From NCBI GenBank assembly GCA_029262195.1, contig JAJCZX010000004.1:62001-126000 (forward strand): DNA of 64,000 nt, given 5' to 3'. Origin of the DNA: Gemmatimonadota bacterium (GTDB lineage Bacteria; Gemmatimonadota; Gemmatimonadetes; Gemmatimonadales; GWC2-71-9). Both the position numbers and the translations under genes were made by a program. Within the stretch, counting starts at the first letter, position 1. Each line of letters opens with the position of its first letter. Of this stretch, positions 46,599-56,096 are shown piece after piece. The notes under the pieces are model-generated. The model had not been told where the DNA came from and made no database searches. It worked only from the letters and a program-made list of their open reading frames with translations.

Positions 46599-46654
46599 TC
46601 GGCCCAAACAATCAAAAAACGTTTCGTCCTTATGAACGTTTTGGCTCGGGCCGA
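46599..46654. promoter_or_regulatory. Nested inverted repeat upstream of the hybrid kinase
   Basis: Outer arms TCGGCCC (46599-46605) and GGGCCGA (46648-46654) enclose inner arms AAAACGTT (46616-46623) and AACGTTTT (46635-46642), which are separated by 11 bases. The element lies 77-132 bases before the kinase start at 46731. It may be an operator or a structured leader. Confidence 0.4.
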
Positions 46655-46730
46655 AAAGATCTCCTCGGGATGCTCCAAGACCAGACGACCTCAAACTGGC
46701 CGAAAAACCCAATCCGCCGTACCTTAAAAA

Positions 46731-48287
46731 ATGTCTATATCCCAAGACGGTGTGCGTCCACCTTTGAAGGGAGATGACCCTTATAGAGAGTTGTTCGAAC
46801 GTTCCTCCGATGCAATCCTGATCATCGAGGGCGACACCTTTGTCGACTGCAACGATGCTGCGGTCAAGATGCTCGGTTACGCCAACAAGGCCGAGGTCCT
46901 GCGCACCCATCCGTCTCAATTATCCCCACCGACTCAACCCGACGGTCGCTCCTCTTATGAAAAAGCAAACGAGATGATGGCGACCGCTTTTGAACGCGGG
47001 AGCCATCGTTTCGAGTGGGATCACGTGCGCGCCAACGGGGAGGTCTTCCCTGTCGAGGTTCTCTTGACCGCGATTCAGGAGCCCGACCGACAGGTCCTTC
47101 ATGTAGTTTGGCGCGACGTAAGTAATAGAAAAGAACTCGAGAATCGCCTCAGGCATTCGCAAAAAATGGAGGCGATCGGGACCCTGGCCGGCGGAATCGC
47201 TCACGACTTCAACAACATGTTGGTTGTAATCCGCGGGCACGCAGATATGCTGGGCGAGCTCTTGGATGGCGACGCAGAGGGAGAGGAGCACGTCAAACAA
47301 ATCGCCGGAGCTGCCGACCGGGCCTCCAACCTTGTTAAGCAGCTACTGACCTTCGGGCGCAAACAGCAGATCAAGCCTACCGTACTGGATTTAAACGAGG
47401 TCATCCGCCAGACGGTCGGTTTGCTGAGACCGCTGGCGGGAGACGACGTCGAGATTGCTGTGGACCTTTGTTCTACCCCGGCCCACGTCAAAGCCGACAT
47501 AGGACAAATCGAGCAAGTCCTGATGAACGTCACGAGCAACGCGCGAGATGCGATGCCTTCAGGGGGCAAGCTGTGCTTTAAAACCGAAGTTCTCGAACTA
47601 CGTGGCGCCGAAGCCGGGCAGCTCAGGACCCTCACTCCAGGAAGGTACGCATGCCTTTCAATAGAGGACAACGGGGTGGGCATGGTGGCAAGAACTTTGA
47701 ATCAGGCCTTCGATCCTTTTTTTACGACAAAGGGTGTCGGGCAAGGGACGGGACTAGGGCTTGCGACGGTCTACGGAGTCGCAAGGCAAAACGGAGGCGA
47801 CGTAGAGATCCACAGTTCACCGGGTGCTGGCACGACGGTCACGGTCTACCTCCCAACCACCGACCAAGAGTTGGACAGAGACCCGAAACAAAGCGAGGCC
47901 ACGGGCTCTCCAGGGGGCGGAGACGAGACAATACTCGTGGTTGAGGACGAACCAGGTGTCGCCGCCCTGGTTGTCCGCGCGCTTCAATCCCGCGGGTATA
48001 GAGTTCTCAGCGCCTCTAACGGTAGGGAGGCCAGCGCAGTTTTCTTGCAGAACCCGTCTTCAATTGATCTGATCGTGTCAGACGTAATAATGCCTCTTAT
48101 GGGTGGTCCACAACTTATCCTTGAACTGGCGAACAAGGGTTTCAATCCACGAGTTTTGTTTATGTCGGGTTACACAAACGACGCACTCCGATATCTTGAG
48201 CCTATTGGAAAAGACGTCGATTTTATCCAGAAGCCCTTCCAATCGGTAGATTTGGCCCGCCGGGTCCGAGAAGCACTCGACCTCTAA
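46731..48287 (+). CDS. PAS hybrid histidine kinase with receiver domain
   Basis: A 518-residue cytoplasmic protein. One PAS domain lies at about 15-135. A HisKA helix follows with LAGGIAHDFNNMLVVIRGH (phospho-accepting His) and an ATPase part with SIEDNGVGM, FDPFFTTKGVGQGTGLGLATVYG and NG region. A C-terminal receiver (about 400-515) has VVEDEPG, SDVIMPLMGG (acceptor Asp) and QKPF. It probably relays phosphate internally. The PAS is the only visible sensor and there are no membrane helices. The FkbM gene starts 15 bases after. Confidence 0.93.
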   Translation: MSISQDGVRPPLKGDDPYRELFERSSDAILIIEGDTFVDCNDAAVKMLGYANKAEVLRTHPSQLSPPTQPDGRSSYEKANEMMATAFERGSHRFEWDHVRANGEVFPVEVLLTAIQEPDRQVLHVVWRDVSNRKELENRLRHSQKMEAIGTLAGGIAHDFNNMLVVIRGHADMLGELLDGDAEGEEHVKQIAGAADRASNLVKQLLTFGRKQQIKPTVLDLNEVIRQTVGLLRPLAGDDVEIAVDLCSTPAHVKADIGQIEQVLMNVTSNARDAMPSGGKLCFKTEVLELRGAEAGQLRTLTPGRYACLSIEDNGVGMVARTLNQAFDPFFTTKGVGQGTGLGLATVYGVARQNGGDVEIHSSPGAGTTVTVYLPTTDQELDRDPKQSEATGSPGGGDETILVVEDEPGVAALVVRALQSRGYRVLSASNGREASAVFLQNPSSIDLIVSDVIMPLMGGPQLILELANKGFNPRVLFMSGYTNDALRYLEPIGKDVDFIQKPFQSVDLARRVREALDL

Positions 48288-48302
48288 CCTGACAGGAGTA
48301 GG

Positions 48303-49196
48303 ATGGTTCGACATTTGCTAAGAGCCTGGGCCAAAACAGGTAAGGCTCCGGGGTGGCTCTATCAGATTCTTGAGGATCGAGCAAATTCGTTTTCATCGGA
48401 ACCGATTATCAAGCAGTTGCGCAACGGTTTGACCGTCGAATGCAGCTTGAGCGATCACGTCCAACGCCAGATTTATTTTTTTGGGGCCTACGAACCGATC
48501 GAACTAAGCCTTTTTCTCGGTACGCTGAAAGAAGGAAGTACCGTTGTCGACGCCGGGGCCAACATTGGCTTTTACTCTCTCATGGCATCCCAGGAGATAG
48601 GGCCCGCCGGAAGGATTTTTTCGTTTGAACCAGTGCCTGAGACGTTCGCCAGGCTTACCGAGAACGTGGAGAGAAACGCTCTCAATAACATCACTCCCGT
48701 CAACCAGGCACTATGGAATAAGAGCGATACACTCCGATTCAGCTTGGCCAAAGAAAATGAGCAGAACATTGGCGGATACTCTTTTTCGGAATCAGAGACC
48801 GCCGTCAAGCACACTGAATGCCAGGCGATCCCTCTCGACGAATTTGCAACACAGGCCGGAATTGAGCGTATCGACGCTATGAAGATGGACATCGAAGGCG
48901 CCGAAAGGTTTGCTCTGGAAGGTGCCGCCGGTATGATCTCCCGCGACCACCCTGTCATCCTACTTGAAGTGTGCCGCCAGACATGTGGAAACGCCGGCTA
49001 CAGCCCGGACGATCTTTGGGATTTTTTGAAAGGTCATGGATACCGGGCGTATGTGATCGGTTCAAACTTCGAAAACAGCGGCTGGATCGAAGATTTCTCA
49101 GAAATCATACAGAGAAACGTCCTACTTTTTCCCGAAGGGGATTCCTTCCCGTTTTCGTCCTGGGATGATAAAATCTTCCGCAAGCGCTACCTCTAA
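48303..49196 (+). CDS. FkbM-family methyltransferase
   Basis: A 297-residue protein with the FkbM SAM-binding core: STVVDAGANIGFYSLMASQ near residues 80-98, then FSFEPVPETFARLTENVERN, and the acceptor-side motif DAMKMDIEGAERFALEGA around 195-212. FkbM members O-methylate sugars or small secondary metabolites. It follows the hybrid kinase by 15 bases; the next gene starts 31 bases downstream, so these may be in one transcript. The substrate is unknown. Confidence 0.9.
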   Translation: MVRHLLRAWAKTGKAPGWLYQILEDRANSFSSEPIIKQLRNGLTVECSLSDHVQRQIYFFGAYEPIELSLFLGTLKEGSTVVDAGANIGFYSLMASQEIGPAGRIFSFEPVPETFARLTENVERNALNNITPVNQALWNKSDTLRFSLAKENEQNIGGYSFSESETAVKHTECQAIPLDEFATQAGIERIDAMKMDIEGAERFALEGAAGMISRDHPVILLEVCRQTCGNAGYSPDDLWDFLKGHGYRAYVIGSNFENSGWIEDFSEIIQRNVLLFPEGDSFPFSSWDDKIFRKRYL

Positions 49197-49227
49197 CAGC
49201 CCTTTTTATCCTGTTCCTGGAGGAACG

Positions 49228-50286
49228 ATGTTAAAGCCGTCTGCCGTTTTCCTCACTATTGCCATCCTCGGTGTTTTGCCAAACACAGTCGACGCTCAAA
49301 GTGGCCTCGCCTACACCACCACGACGCGAGCTGAATTTGGCGGTTCTTTCGGACGTATCATGAGGGTCGTTCCAGGTGGAACCGACCCCGTCGAAGAGAG
49401 GACGTTCATCCAGGATCGAAAAATACGGGTTGACCAGGAAAAGACCTCGACCATCATGAGCATGGATTCCCTGCTCTTCACTGCCCTCGATCACGAAGCG
49501 CGTACTTACTGGGAAATGGAATGGGGTGATTTGGGAGCTATGTGGACTCGGCGCACTGAAGGCAGCCTTCCTCCACAGGATAGAATGGTCATCGAAGATC
49601 CTGAAGACGCGAGAACCGTTACGTACGATATCAGATTTGATGTAGACCGCACAGGGAATACCGAACGGTTCGGCGAGTATGAAGGCGAGCAAGTTTTTTT
49701 CACGTTCGAGATGGACGCCATTGAGGAACACGCCGATAATCCGGACAGCATTGTCGGCGGCACGCTCGTAGTGTTGACCGAAATGTGGATCAGCCGGGAC
49801 TTTCCAGGGATTGAAGCACTCCGTGAAATGCGCCCTGACTGGCAACCGGCGGGCGAGGCCGATCCGATGGCTCTATCTTACGACCCGCGCATCGGGGCTG
49901 CGATGGAGCGTTTGAGTGAAGAAATGACGGACCTCGAAGGTATGTCACTCAAAACGATATCACACTTTGTTGCGGTCCCGCTGGAATTGGATTTTGATCG
50001 CAGGAAGGTTTTGCGAGACGCAGATCGAAGCCTGGTTGCAGACGTTGCGGACGCAGCTGCCTCCAGCGCAGCCAATTCGGCGCGAAGCCGACTTGGTGGG
50101 CTTACCGGAGGAAGACTGGGGGGCCGCAGACCCAGAAGGCCAGATCCTGAACAGGTAGTCATCATGAGGTTCATCTCCGAAATTCACGACGTCGAAGAAG
50201 GCCCCATCGACCCTGACGTTTTCGTAAGAAACCCCGACTACACCCTGCGCGATCCCTTCGCCGAGATGGACGCCTCGGGACGGTAG
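49228..50286 (+). CDS. Secreted protein of unknown function
   Basis: A 352-residue protein with a signal peptide ending near residue 24 (VDAQS). The mature part is beta-rich with many Asp/Glu/Thr pairs (RAEFGGSFGRIMRVVPGG, RKIRVDQEKTSTIMSMDS), then a more helical part and an Arg/Gly-rich stretch (GLTGGRLGGRRPRRPDPEQV near 310-330). I recognise no named family; the start resembles secreted proteins that bind iron or act as outer-surface scaffolds, but this is a guess. GGAGGAACG before the ATG is a strong ribosome site. Confidence 0.75.
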   Translation: MLKPSAVFLTIAILGVLPNTVDAQSGLAYTTTTRAEFGGSFGRIMRVVPGGTDPVEERTFIQDRKIRVDQEKTSTIMSMDSLLFTALDHEARTYWEMEWGDLGAMWTRRTEGSLPPQDRMVIEDPEDARTVTYDIRFDVDRTGNTERFGEYEGEQVFFTFEMDAIEEHADNPDSIVGGTLVVLTEMWISRDFPGIEALREMRPDWQPAGEADPMALSYDPRIGAAMERLSEEMTDLEGMSLKTISHFVAVPLELDFDRRKVLRDADRSLVADVADAAASSAANSARSRLGGLTGGRLGGRRPRRPDPEQVVIMRFISEIHDVEEGPIDPDVFVRNPDYTLRDPFAEMDASGR

Positions 50287-50333
50287 TACTCAAGTAATTT
50301 CATTTTTGGGGACTAGGAAATATTCGCTCAAAC

Positions 50334-50358
50334 AAGTACTTTGTATCACAAAGTACTT
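50334..50358. promoter_or_regulatory. Perfect 25-bp dyad operator candidate
   Basis: AAGTACTTTGT and ACAAAGTACTT form an exact 11-bp inverted repeat around ATC. It lies 20 bases upstream of the ATG at 50378. The size and symmetry fit a site for a dimeric helix-turn-helix repressor. The regulator is not adjacent. Confidence 0.6.
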
Positions 50359-50377
50359 TACTGCACAGCGAGAAATT

Positions 50378-51847
50378 ATGTCTAATCTATCAAAACCTGG
50401 TTTCGGGATTGTCGGTACAGCAGTAATTCTGGGCGTTCTGGGTGACGCCCTGCTCAAAGTGGGTTGGGGTGTGAATTTTCCAATCTGGATCTCAGTGGCA
50501 GTTGCCTCAGGTTGGGCACTTTCCTCTTCTGCTCGCGGCCCCAACCTCAGCGCCTGGCCCATTTGGACTGCCCTGGCCTTCTCAGCACTGTTCGCGTGGC
50601 GCGACTCAGAGTTCCTGCTGGTTTGGGACTTTATCGTAGTGCTGGGATGCCTAAGCGTCCTCGTACTTGAAAGTTCGGGAATCACGTTGAAATCAGGGTC
50701 CATTGCCAACTACGTGATGGCAGGACCCCGGGCGGCCATCCTCACGGTCCGAGGGTTCTTCGCGCAACCGACCGATGGTCTTGCCTGGGGAGAATTGGAG
50801 CGCTTCCGGAAAGGGGGCGGCGGGATTGCTGTGGGAATCGGACTGAGTATTCCCGTTCTAATGGTCTTCGGCAGTCTTTTGGTTTCGGCGGACAGCGGAT
50901 TTTCCAGAGTTGCCCAGGATTTTTTCAATGTTGATTTCGAGAGCCTGTTCGACCACCTCTTTGCAACCGCAATCATTACCTGGATGTCCGCAGGCTACCT
51001 CGCGTCAGTTCTGGTCGGAACGAAGCTCCCCGGTAATTCAGCTGGTTTTCGCCCCAGACTTGGGATCGTCGAGGTGGGCACCCCCCTGGGAGTTTTGGCG
51101 CTCCTCTTTCTTTCGTTCTTGATGATGCAAGCGAACTATCTCTTCGGTGGCGAGGCGGCGATGCGTTCGGCTGGCATGACGTTCGCCGAGTACGCTCGCG
51201 AAGGGTTTCAACAACTTACAGTGGCTTCAGCCCTGGCAATCCCGTTGTTGCTCGCTTCTGACTGGTTCTTTTCCAAACGAACACCGAGGGATCTGAAGAT
51301 ATTCAGGAGCCTGACTATAGCGATCATCGTTCTGGTGGGCCTGTTAATGGTGTCGGCCCTGCACCGGATCGCGATGTACGTGGGACAATACGGGCTCACC
51401 GAACTTCGCCTTTATGCACGGGTATTTATGTTCTGGCTCGGAGTGGTTTACGTCATCTTAATCGGCACTGTGATGCACGGGCGCCCTGAGCTGTTTGCGT
51501 TCCGAGCGATTGCAGCCGGTATCGCTATCCTCTTCGCGCTCAATCTGTCGAACCCGGATGCAATCGTCGCTCGTTCGCATCTATCCCATGTTGCGGACAA
51601 CTCCGAATTGGATACCGAGTATCTGTCACGCTTGAGCGCTGATGCCATTCCGACCCTGGCCGCGCATTCCGACAGGTTTGACAAGACACAGATATGTCAG
51701 TTGCAAGGCGGCAGGTTGGCGGGCCTCATCAGCGAAACCGACGGTGATTGGAGGTCTTTCAATCTTTCCAGAACACGCGCCCGGAACGCAATTCAAATGA
51801 TCCAACAGATGAACATTGGTTGCGAAAAAGGAAATGGAATAAACTGA
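50378..51847 (+). CDS. DUF4173 domain-containing membrane protein
   Basis: A 489-residue integral membrane protein with about ten hydrophobic helices. The DUF4173 signature region is seen as GLLMVSALHRIAMYVGQYGLTELRLYARVFMFWLGVVY, with a first half reading LMVFGSLLVSADSGFSRV. The ATG at 50378 is preferred; the frame extends to a TTG at 50306 but that part carries the dyad. The family function is unknown; a regulator-type operator immediately upstream suggests inducible expression. The C-terminal tail of about 80 residues is soluble. Confidence 0.82.
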   Translation: MSNLSKPGFGIVGTAVILGVLGDALLKVGWGVNFPIWISVAVASGWALSSSARGPNLSAWPIWTALAFSALFAWRDSEFLLVWDFIVVLGCLSVLVLESSGITLKSGSIANYVMAGPRAAILTVRGFFAQPTDGLAWGELERFRKGGGGIAVGIGLSIPVLMVFGSLLVSADSGFSRVAQDFFNVDFESLFDHLFATAIITWMSAGYLASVLVGTKLPGNSAGFRPRLGIVEVGTPLGVLALLFLSFLMMQANYLFGGEAAMRSAGMTFAEYAREGFQQLTVASALAIPLLLASDWFFSKRTPRDLKIFRSLTIAIIVLVGLLMVSALHRIAMYVGQYGLTELRLYARVFMFWLGVVYVILIGTVMHGRPELFAFRAIAAGIAILFALNLSNPDAIVARSHLSHVADNSELDTEYLSRLSADAIPTLAAHSDRFDKTQICQLQGGRLAGLISETDGDWRSFNLSRTRARNAIQMIQQMNIGCEKGNGIN

Positions 51848-51995
51848 GGAACCCCGAGGAGTAGGATCCCAGACATTCGGACACGGGTAACTGTTTTTTC
51901 TTGCGGCTCGATCCAGGCACCTACCGCGAATTAGCCGAGGGATCCAGCTACGAAGCTGGTCCGTTCATCCCCGACAGCAGATAACCGCTTCGCCA

Positions 51996-52466
51996 TCAGG
52001 CGTAGGGCATCGGAGGCTCCTTGCCAAGAAGACGGGCATAGACCGCCAGGGCTCCACGATGGTGAGCGGTATGATCGACGATCGCCCCAACGATGGCGAG
52101 ACGGGGCGCGCCAGCCATAATGTTTTGGTCTTGGATTATTCCGTACAAATCTTCTTCAGAAGATGACACAATGGTGTTACCAGCATTGTCGAAAGCCCTC
52201 TGAAACCATGCGAGCGCATCTTCGAGTGAAGTAACGGCTTTGGCTTTCGCGATTAACTTCTCAAACTCCATATCCCAGCCAGAGCCAAAAGCCCCTTCAA
52301 CAAACCAGTCGACCGAATCCGCCGCATGAGCTACGTGCCCGGCCACAGTATACAAATCCGCCTGAGGTGCATAAGTAGAATCCGCTTCTTCGAACGCTGA
52401 AGCGGTCACTCTAAGATATTTTGCGGTCATCTCAAGTTCTTTTACCAGAGCTTCGGATACTGACAT
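51996..52466 (-). CDS. DinB family protein
   Basis: A 156-residue four-helix-bundle protein of the DinB/YfiT group. The metal-binding histidines are visible as HVAHAADSVDW (His47 region) and GAIVDHTAHHRGALAVY near the C-terminus, the usual three-His pattern. DinB-like proteins may be thiol-S-transferases or stress proteins. AGGAGAGGTA precedes the ATG at 52466, which is preferred to the 52658 extension. Confidence 0.88.
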   Translation of the reverse strand: MSVSEALVKELEMTAKYLRVTASAFEEADSTYAPQADLYTVAGHVAHAADSVDWFVEGAFGSGWDMEFEKLIAKAKAVTSLEDALAWFQRAFDNAGNTIVSSSEEDLYGIIQDQNIMAGAPRLAIVGAIVDHTAHHRGALAVYARLLGKEPPMPYA

Positions 52467-52540
52467 TACCTCTCCTTGGTTCGGTGTTTCTTCGGTAAGA
52501 TAAGCACTGATTAGTGAGTTGTCAAAAGGCGCCAAAGGAT

Positions 52541-52798
52541 CTAAACATCGTGGACGATGACATCCGTTGATTCCTGCCTCAGATTGGCACCGCACCGCGA
52601 GCAGACGATCGAATCTCCCGTCTTGGCTTTCTTTACAAAGCACTTGCAGATCGGGCACCTCCCGGCTTTAGAGCGAGCTCTTTTCTGAGGCCGGGTGGTT
52701 TCTGGTTGAGCGCGGTCAGGGCTCCTGAGCAGAATCGCAAATGCCGAAGCGGCGACCAGTGCGCCAACCATTATTGTCTCAAAGTTCTTCCTATTCAT
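52541..52798 (-). CDS. Small membrane-anchored zinc-ribbon protein
   Basis: An 85-residue protein with an N-terminal hydrophobic helix (about 8-25), an Arg/Lys-rich linker and a C-terminal zinc ribbon with two CxxC pairs (CPICKCF...CSRCG). GGAGGAAGG lies about nine bases upstream. No specific family is recognised; the zinc ribbon may bind nucleic acid or protein at the membrane. Confidence 0.65.
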   Translation of the reverse strand: MNRKNFETIMVGALVAASAFAILLRSPDRAQPETTRPQKRARSKAGRCPICKCFVKKAKTGDSIVCSRCGANLRQESTDVIVHDV

Positions 52799-52961
52799 CC
52801 GGTAACCTTCCTCCGGTTTAGCGCTTCCAGTATCGCTTATTCACACACAATACGCCGGTCAACCGTGGGAGTTTCCTTTTAGAGCCCCCATCAAAATCCA
52901 ATTCCAACCTATATAGAGAACTAGGTGTCTAAGAGTTAAGACCACATCAATACGAGGACAA

Positions 52962-53279
52962 ATGGCAAGCAAGAAGAAACCGCGAATAACTTATGCGACA
53001 GCAACCGTGTTGTACGCGATCAAACGCGGCCATTGCTATGGTTTCGACATTATGGACATTTCAGGACTACCCGACGGGACTGTCTACCCGATTTTGCGCC
53101 GTCTCCAGGCCGCAGGTCTCCTTGAGTCACAATGGGAAGAGGCCACCGACGCCCGTACAGCCAACCGACCCGCGCGAAAACTTTATCGGCTCACCCATTC
53201 CGGCGACCAGGCACTTGCTGAAGCTGTTGCAAGGTTTAGAGGGCTTTCCTCATCTATCCCTACTTCTGAGGCCCTGTGA
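52962..53279 (+). CDS. PadR-family transcriptional regulator
   Basis: A 105-residue winged-helix protein: VLYAIKRGHCYGFDIMDISGLPDGTVYPILRRLQAAGLLES, then the ARKLYRLTHSG wing near residue 75. It is a short PadR without a long C-terminal dimer helix. Its stop overlaps the GTG start of the permease gene (GTGA), so it probably controls its own operon with that ADOP protein. The inducer is unknown. Confidence 0.92.
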   Translation: MASKKKPRITYATATVLYAIKRGHCYGFDIMDISGLPDGTVYPILRRLQAAGLLESQWEEATDARTANRPARKLYRLTHSGDQALAEAVARFRGLSSSIPTSEAL

Positions 53280-55924
53280 ATAACAACCAAAATCAGTTGC
53301 CAGAGATTTGCGGGCGGATCCTGACGTTGGTGGCGCGGCTGTTACCCGAAGACGAACGGGATGACTGGTCACGGGAGTGGAACAGCGAGCTGAATTTTTG
53401 GTGGCAAAATTCCGGGAAGGATTTCGCCGCCAACCGAAACGTAATCCGCCGTTCCTGCCTGTCGATCCTCGACGTCGTGGCAATACGACGACTTCATCCA
53501 GCCCGTACCGGTACAACTATGAATATCCCTATGATCGAAAAAATTACCGACGACCTCCGCTACTCGTTTCGCTCGCTGGGGAGGCAGCCAACCCTGGCCC
53601 TGGCAGTACTCGCAATATTAGCAGTGGGGATAGCCGCAAACACCGTTGTTTTCAGCATCGTACAAAACGTGGTTCTGGCACCGCTCCCCTTCCCCGAACC
53701 AGACGACATCGTCCAGGTTTGGCCCGATCGGAGCCGCAGCCTTTCAAAAAATACGTTGGTAGAATTACAGGAGCAGTCCACCTCCTACCGGTCCCTGGCA
53801 GCCTGGACGGAAAGCGATTTCAAGCTTCGCAAAGACGGTTCTGCAGCGCTGATTTACGGGCCCGAGGCAACTGCAGGTTTCTTTGAAGTACTCGGATTGC
53901 GACCTGCTCTCGGCCGACTTTTTCAAGACGGTGACGACCAACCGGGTGCAAACGTCGTCGTTTTGAGTCACGAATTCTGGACACAGGAATTCGGCGGAGA
54001 CTCATCGGTCGTGGGGAACACAATAAATTTGAACGGAATCGAAAGGGTCGTCGTTGGTGTGGTCGAACCCGGTACAGATCTTTTGCAGAAGAACGCGCAG
54101 GTAGTCGTGCCTTCGTATCTAAACCAATCCGCCGGGGCAAACTATCTCGACATAATCGGTCGCCTTGACGACGGGGTAATACTGGACCAGGCCCGCCGCG
54201 AGTTCGTAGGGCTGGTCAACGGATGGGGCGAACGAGACGGGAGATCGCCAGAGTGGACCGTATCGGCCAACGTCACCCGTCTTTTCGATTTCATTGTGGG
54301 AAATATACGAACAACGCTCGGGCTGTTGATGGGAGCTGTGAGCGTAACTCTCCTCATCCTGGTCGCCAACGTCTCGAGTTTATTGCTCGCTCGAGCGCTG
54401 GCCCGGGATAAGGAAACCGCCATGCGCCACGCCCTGGGAGCGCCTGTGGGGCGCATCATGCAGATGCAAATAACTGAAACAGCATTGCTGGCGGTTGTCG
54501 GAGGAATCGTCGGTGTCGGTATCGCCGGGTTTGCTCTCGATATGATCGGCCCAGCTATTGCTGATTTCATGCCGCGGACAATCGACGTGGGACTCCAAGG
54601 TTCTGTGTTGGCTTTTGCCGGCACATTAATCGTGATTGTTGGCGCGGCAGCATCATTGGGACCAGTGTTGCTCACTCAAAAAAAATCCCTCGGGCACGTG
54701 ATGCACAGGGGAACTGCCGGGCGCAACGGAGGCCGAGCCCAGTCCTTCCTTGTGGTAGCAGAAGTGGCGGCTGCTGCGGCATTGGTCGCAGGGTCATCGC
54801 TTTTGGTCAAAAGCATGGCTCGCACCATGGATGTGGACCCTGGTTTTGAGGCAAACGCCCTGACCTACGTTAGCGTCGACGTGGGCCCGGACCAATGGGA
54901 ACGGCCCGCCGACCTGGAGGACTACTATCGACGCCTTACATCAAGATTGGAGGCCATCCCCGGTGTAATCGGAGCGGCAACAATCCACGCCGTCCCGGTT
55001 TTGAACTCAGGCTGGTCGATGTCCCTCTACCCTGAAGGCGCTCGGCCCCCGGCGGGCACCCAACCAAACTTTGCGAATTGGAGACCAGTCACTCACAATT
55101 ACTTCGAGTTGTCGGGAATGACGTTCCTTTCCGGTAGCGGATTCACCGAAGAAATGACCCAGGGTTCCGAACCGGTGGCTATCCTCAACCAGGCCGCTTC
55201 ACAGGCCCTTTTTGGCAACCGCAGTCCCGTTGGAGAATTGGTGATGTTCCCGTTTGATGCCGGCCAACAAGCTCTGCGAGTAATCGGAGTTGTGGCGGAC
55301 GTTCGTATTCGCGGACTGCGATCCGCGGCGCCAATGACCATTTACCGTCCCTTCCCACAATCCACACCAGCACTGCACAGAATCGGAGTCCATGATCGAA
55401 CGATCATGATAGAGTCACAGCTACCGGTGAGCACCCTGCGCCTGGCGATTGAATCTGCCTTGCGTGAACACGATCCAATGGCGAATGTCGCTCGGGCGCA
55501 GTCAATGACCAACGTGATAGCGGATTCAGTTGCGGAACAACGAATGGTCGCGATACTCATGACCGGTTTCGCGATCGTGGGGCTCAGCCTGGGTGCTCTG
55601 GGAATCTACGGCATCATGGCGTTTTCGGTGGGCCAGAGAATCCGTGAGATAAGCATTCGGCTTGCTCTTGGAGCAGAGGGGAAAACCCTGGCGGTTCGCA
55701 TCGTTAGACAGGGGCTAACCCTGGCAATCATGGGCGTAATGATCGGATCGGGGATCGCTGTGTACCTATCGAGATTCCTTACAGCACAACTTTATGAAGT
55801 CAATCGTTTCGATCCGGCGTCCTACCTTGCCGCGGCGGGAGTCCTTTTGTCTGCCGCGGCCATTTCGTCATTCCTGCCGGCGCTACGGGCAGCCCGGACT
55901 GATCCAATGGAGGTTCTCAAATAG
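53276..55924 (+). CDS. ADOP-type duplicated ABC permease with N-terminal prefix domain
   Basis: An 882-residue protein. About 80 N-terminal residues form a charged prefix (LLPEDERDDWSREWNSEL). The first permease half follows, starting EKITDDLRYSFRSLGRQPTL and a membrane helix near 105-130, then a MacB-PCD-like domain and FtsX helices near 355-470 (TAMRHALGAPVGRIM). The second half repeats the design, with REISIRLALGAEGKTLAV near 800-818 and LLSAAAISSFLPALRAARTDPMEVLK at the end. It starts with a GTG overlapping the PadR stop. No ABC ATPase gene lies beside it. The transported substrate is unknown. Confidence 0.92.
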   Translation: MNNNQNQLPEICGRILTLVARLLPEDERDDWSREWNSELNFWWQNSGKDFAANRNVIRRSCLSILDVVAIRRLHPARTGTTMNIPMIEKITDDLRYSFRSLGRQPTLALAVLAILAVGIAANTVVFSIVQNVVLAPLPFPEPDDIVQVWPDRSRSLSKNTLVELQEQSTSYRSLAAWTESDFKLRKDGSAALIYGPEATAGFFEVLGLRPALGRLFQDGDDQPGANVVVLSHEFWTQEFGGDSSVVGNTINLNGIERVVVGVVEPGTDLLQKNAQVVVPSYLNQSAGANYLDIIGRLDDGVILDQARREFVGLVNGWGERDGRSPEWTVSANVTRLFDFIVGNIRTTLGLLMGAVSVTLLILVANVSSLLLARALARDKETAMRHALGAPVGRIMQMQITETALLAVVGGIVGVGIAGFALDMIGPAIADFMPRTIDVGLQGSVLAFAGTLIVIVGAAASLGPVLLTQKKSLGHVMHRGTAGRNGGRAQSFLVVAEVAAAAALVAGSSLLVKSMARTMDVDPGFEANALTYVSVDVGPDQWERPADLEDYYRRLTSRLEAIPGVIGAATIHAVPVLNSGWSMSLYPEGARPPAGTQPNFANWRPVTHNYFELSGMTFLSGSGFTEEMTQGSEPVAILNQAASQALFGNRSPVGELVMFPFDAGQQALRVIGVVADVRIRGLRSAAPMTIYRPFPQSTPALHRIGVHDRTIMIESQLPVSTLRLAIESALREHDPMANVARAQSMTNVIADSVAEQRMVAILMTGFAIVGLSLGALGIYGIMAFSVGQRIREISIRLALGAEGKTLAVRIVRQGLTLAIMGVMIGSGIAVYLSRFLTAQLYEVNRFDPASYLAAAGVLLSAAAISSFLPALRAARTDPMEVLK

Positions 55925-56096
55925 GTCCAAAATTTGGAGGACAGTGGTCGGCACATCTCCAGAAATTTCGCCACTCCGAACGACTGTGAACACTTTTTTG
56001 TTCCGCACAGAAACGTTTGGTGTAGGTTTGGCGTAACGAAACCCCAAAGGCCTATCACCATTAAGCCGGGCCGCCACACCCCTGACCTCTACTGCA

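Noticed and set aside
46524-46919. 131-residue open frame on the minus strand opposite the hybrid kinase start
   Set aside because: It is antisense to the PAS domain of a well-supported gene and has no recognisable motif.
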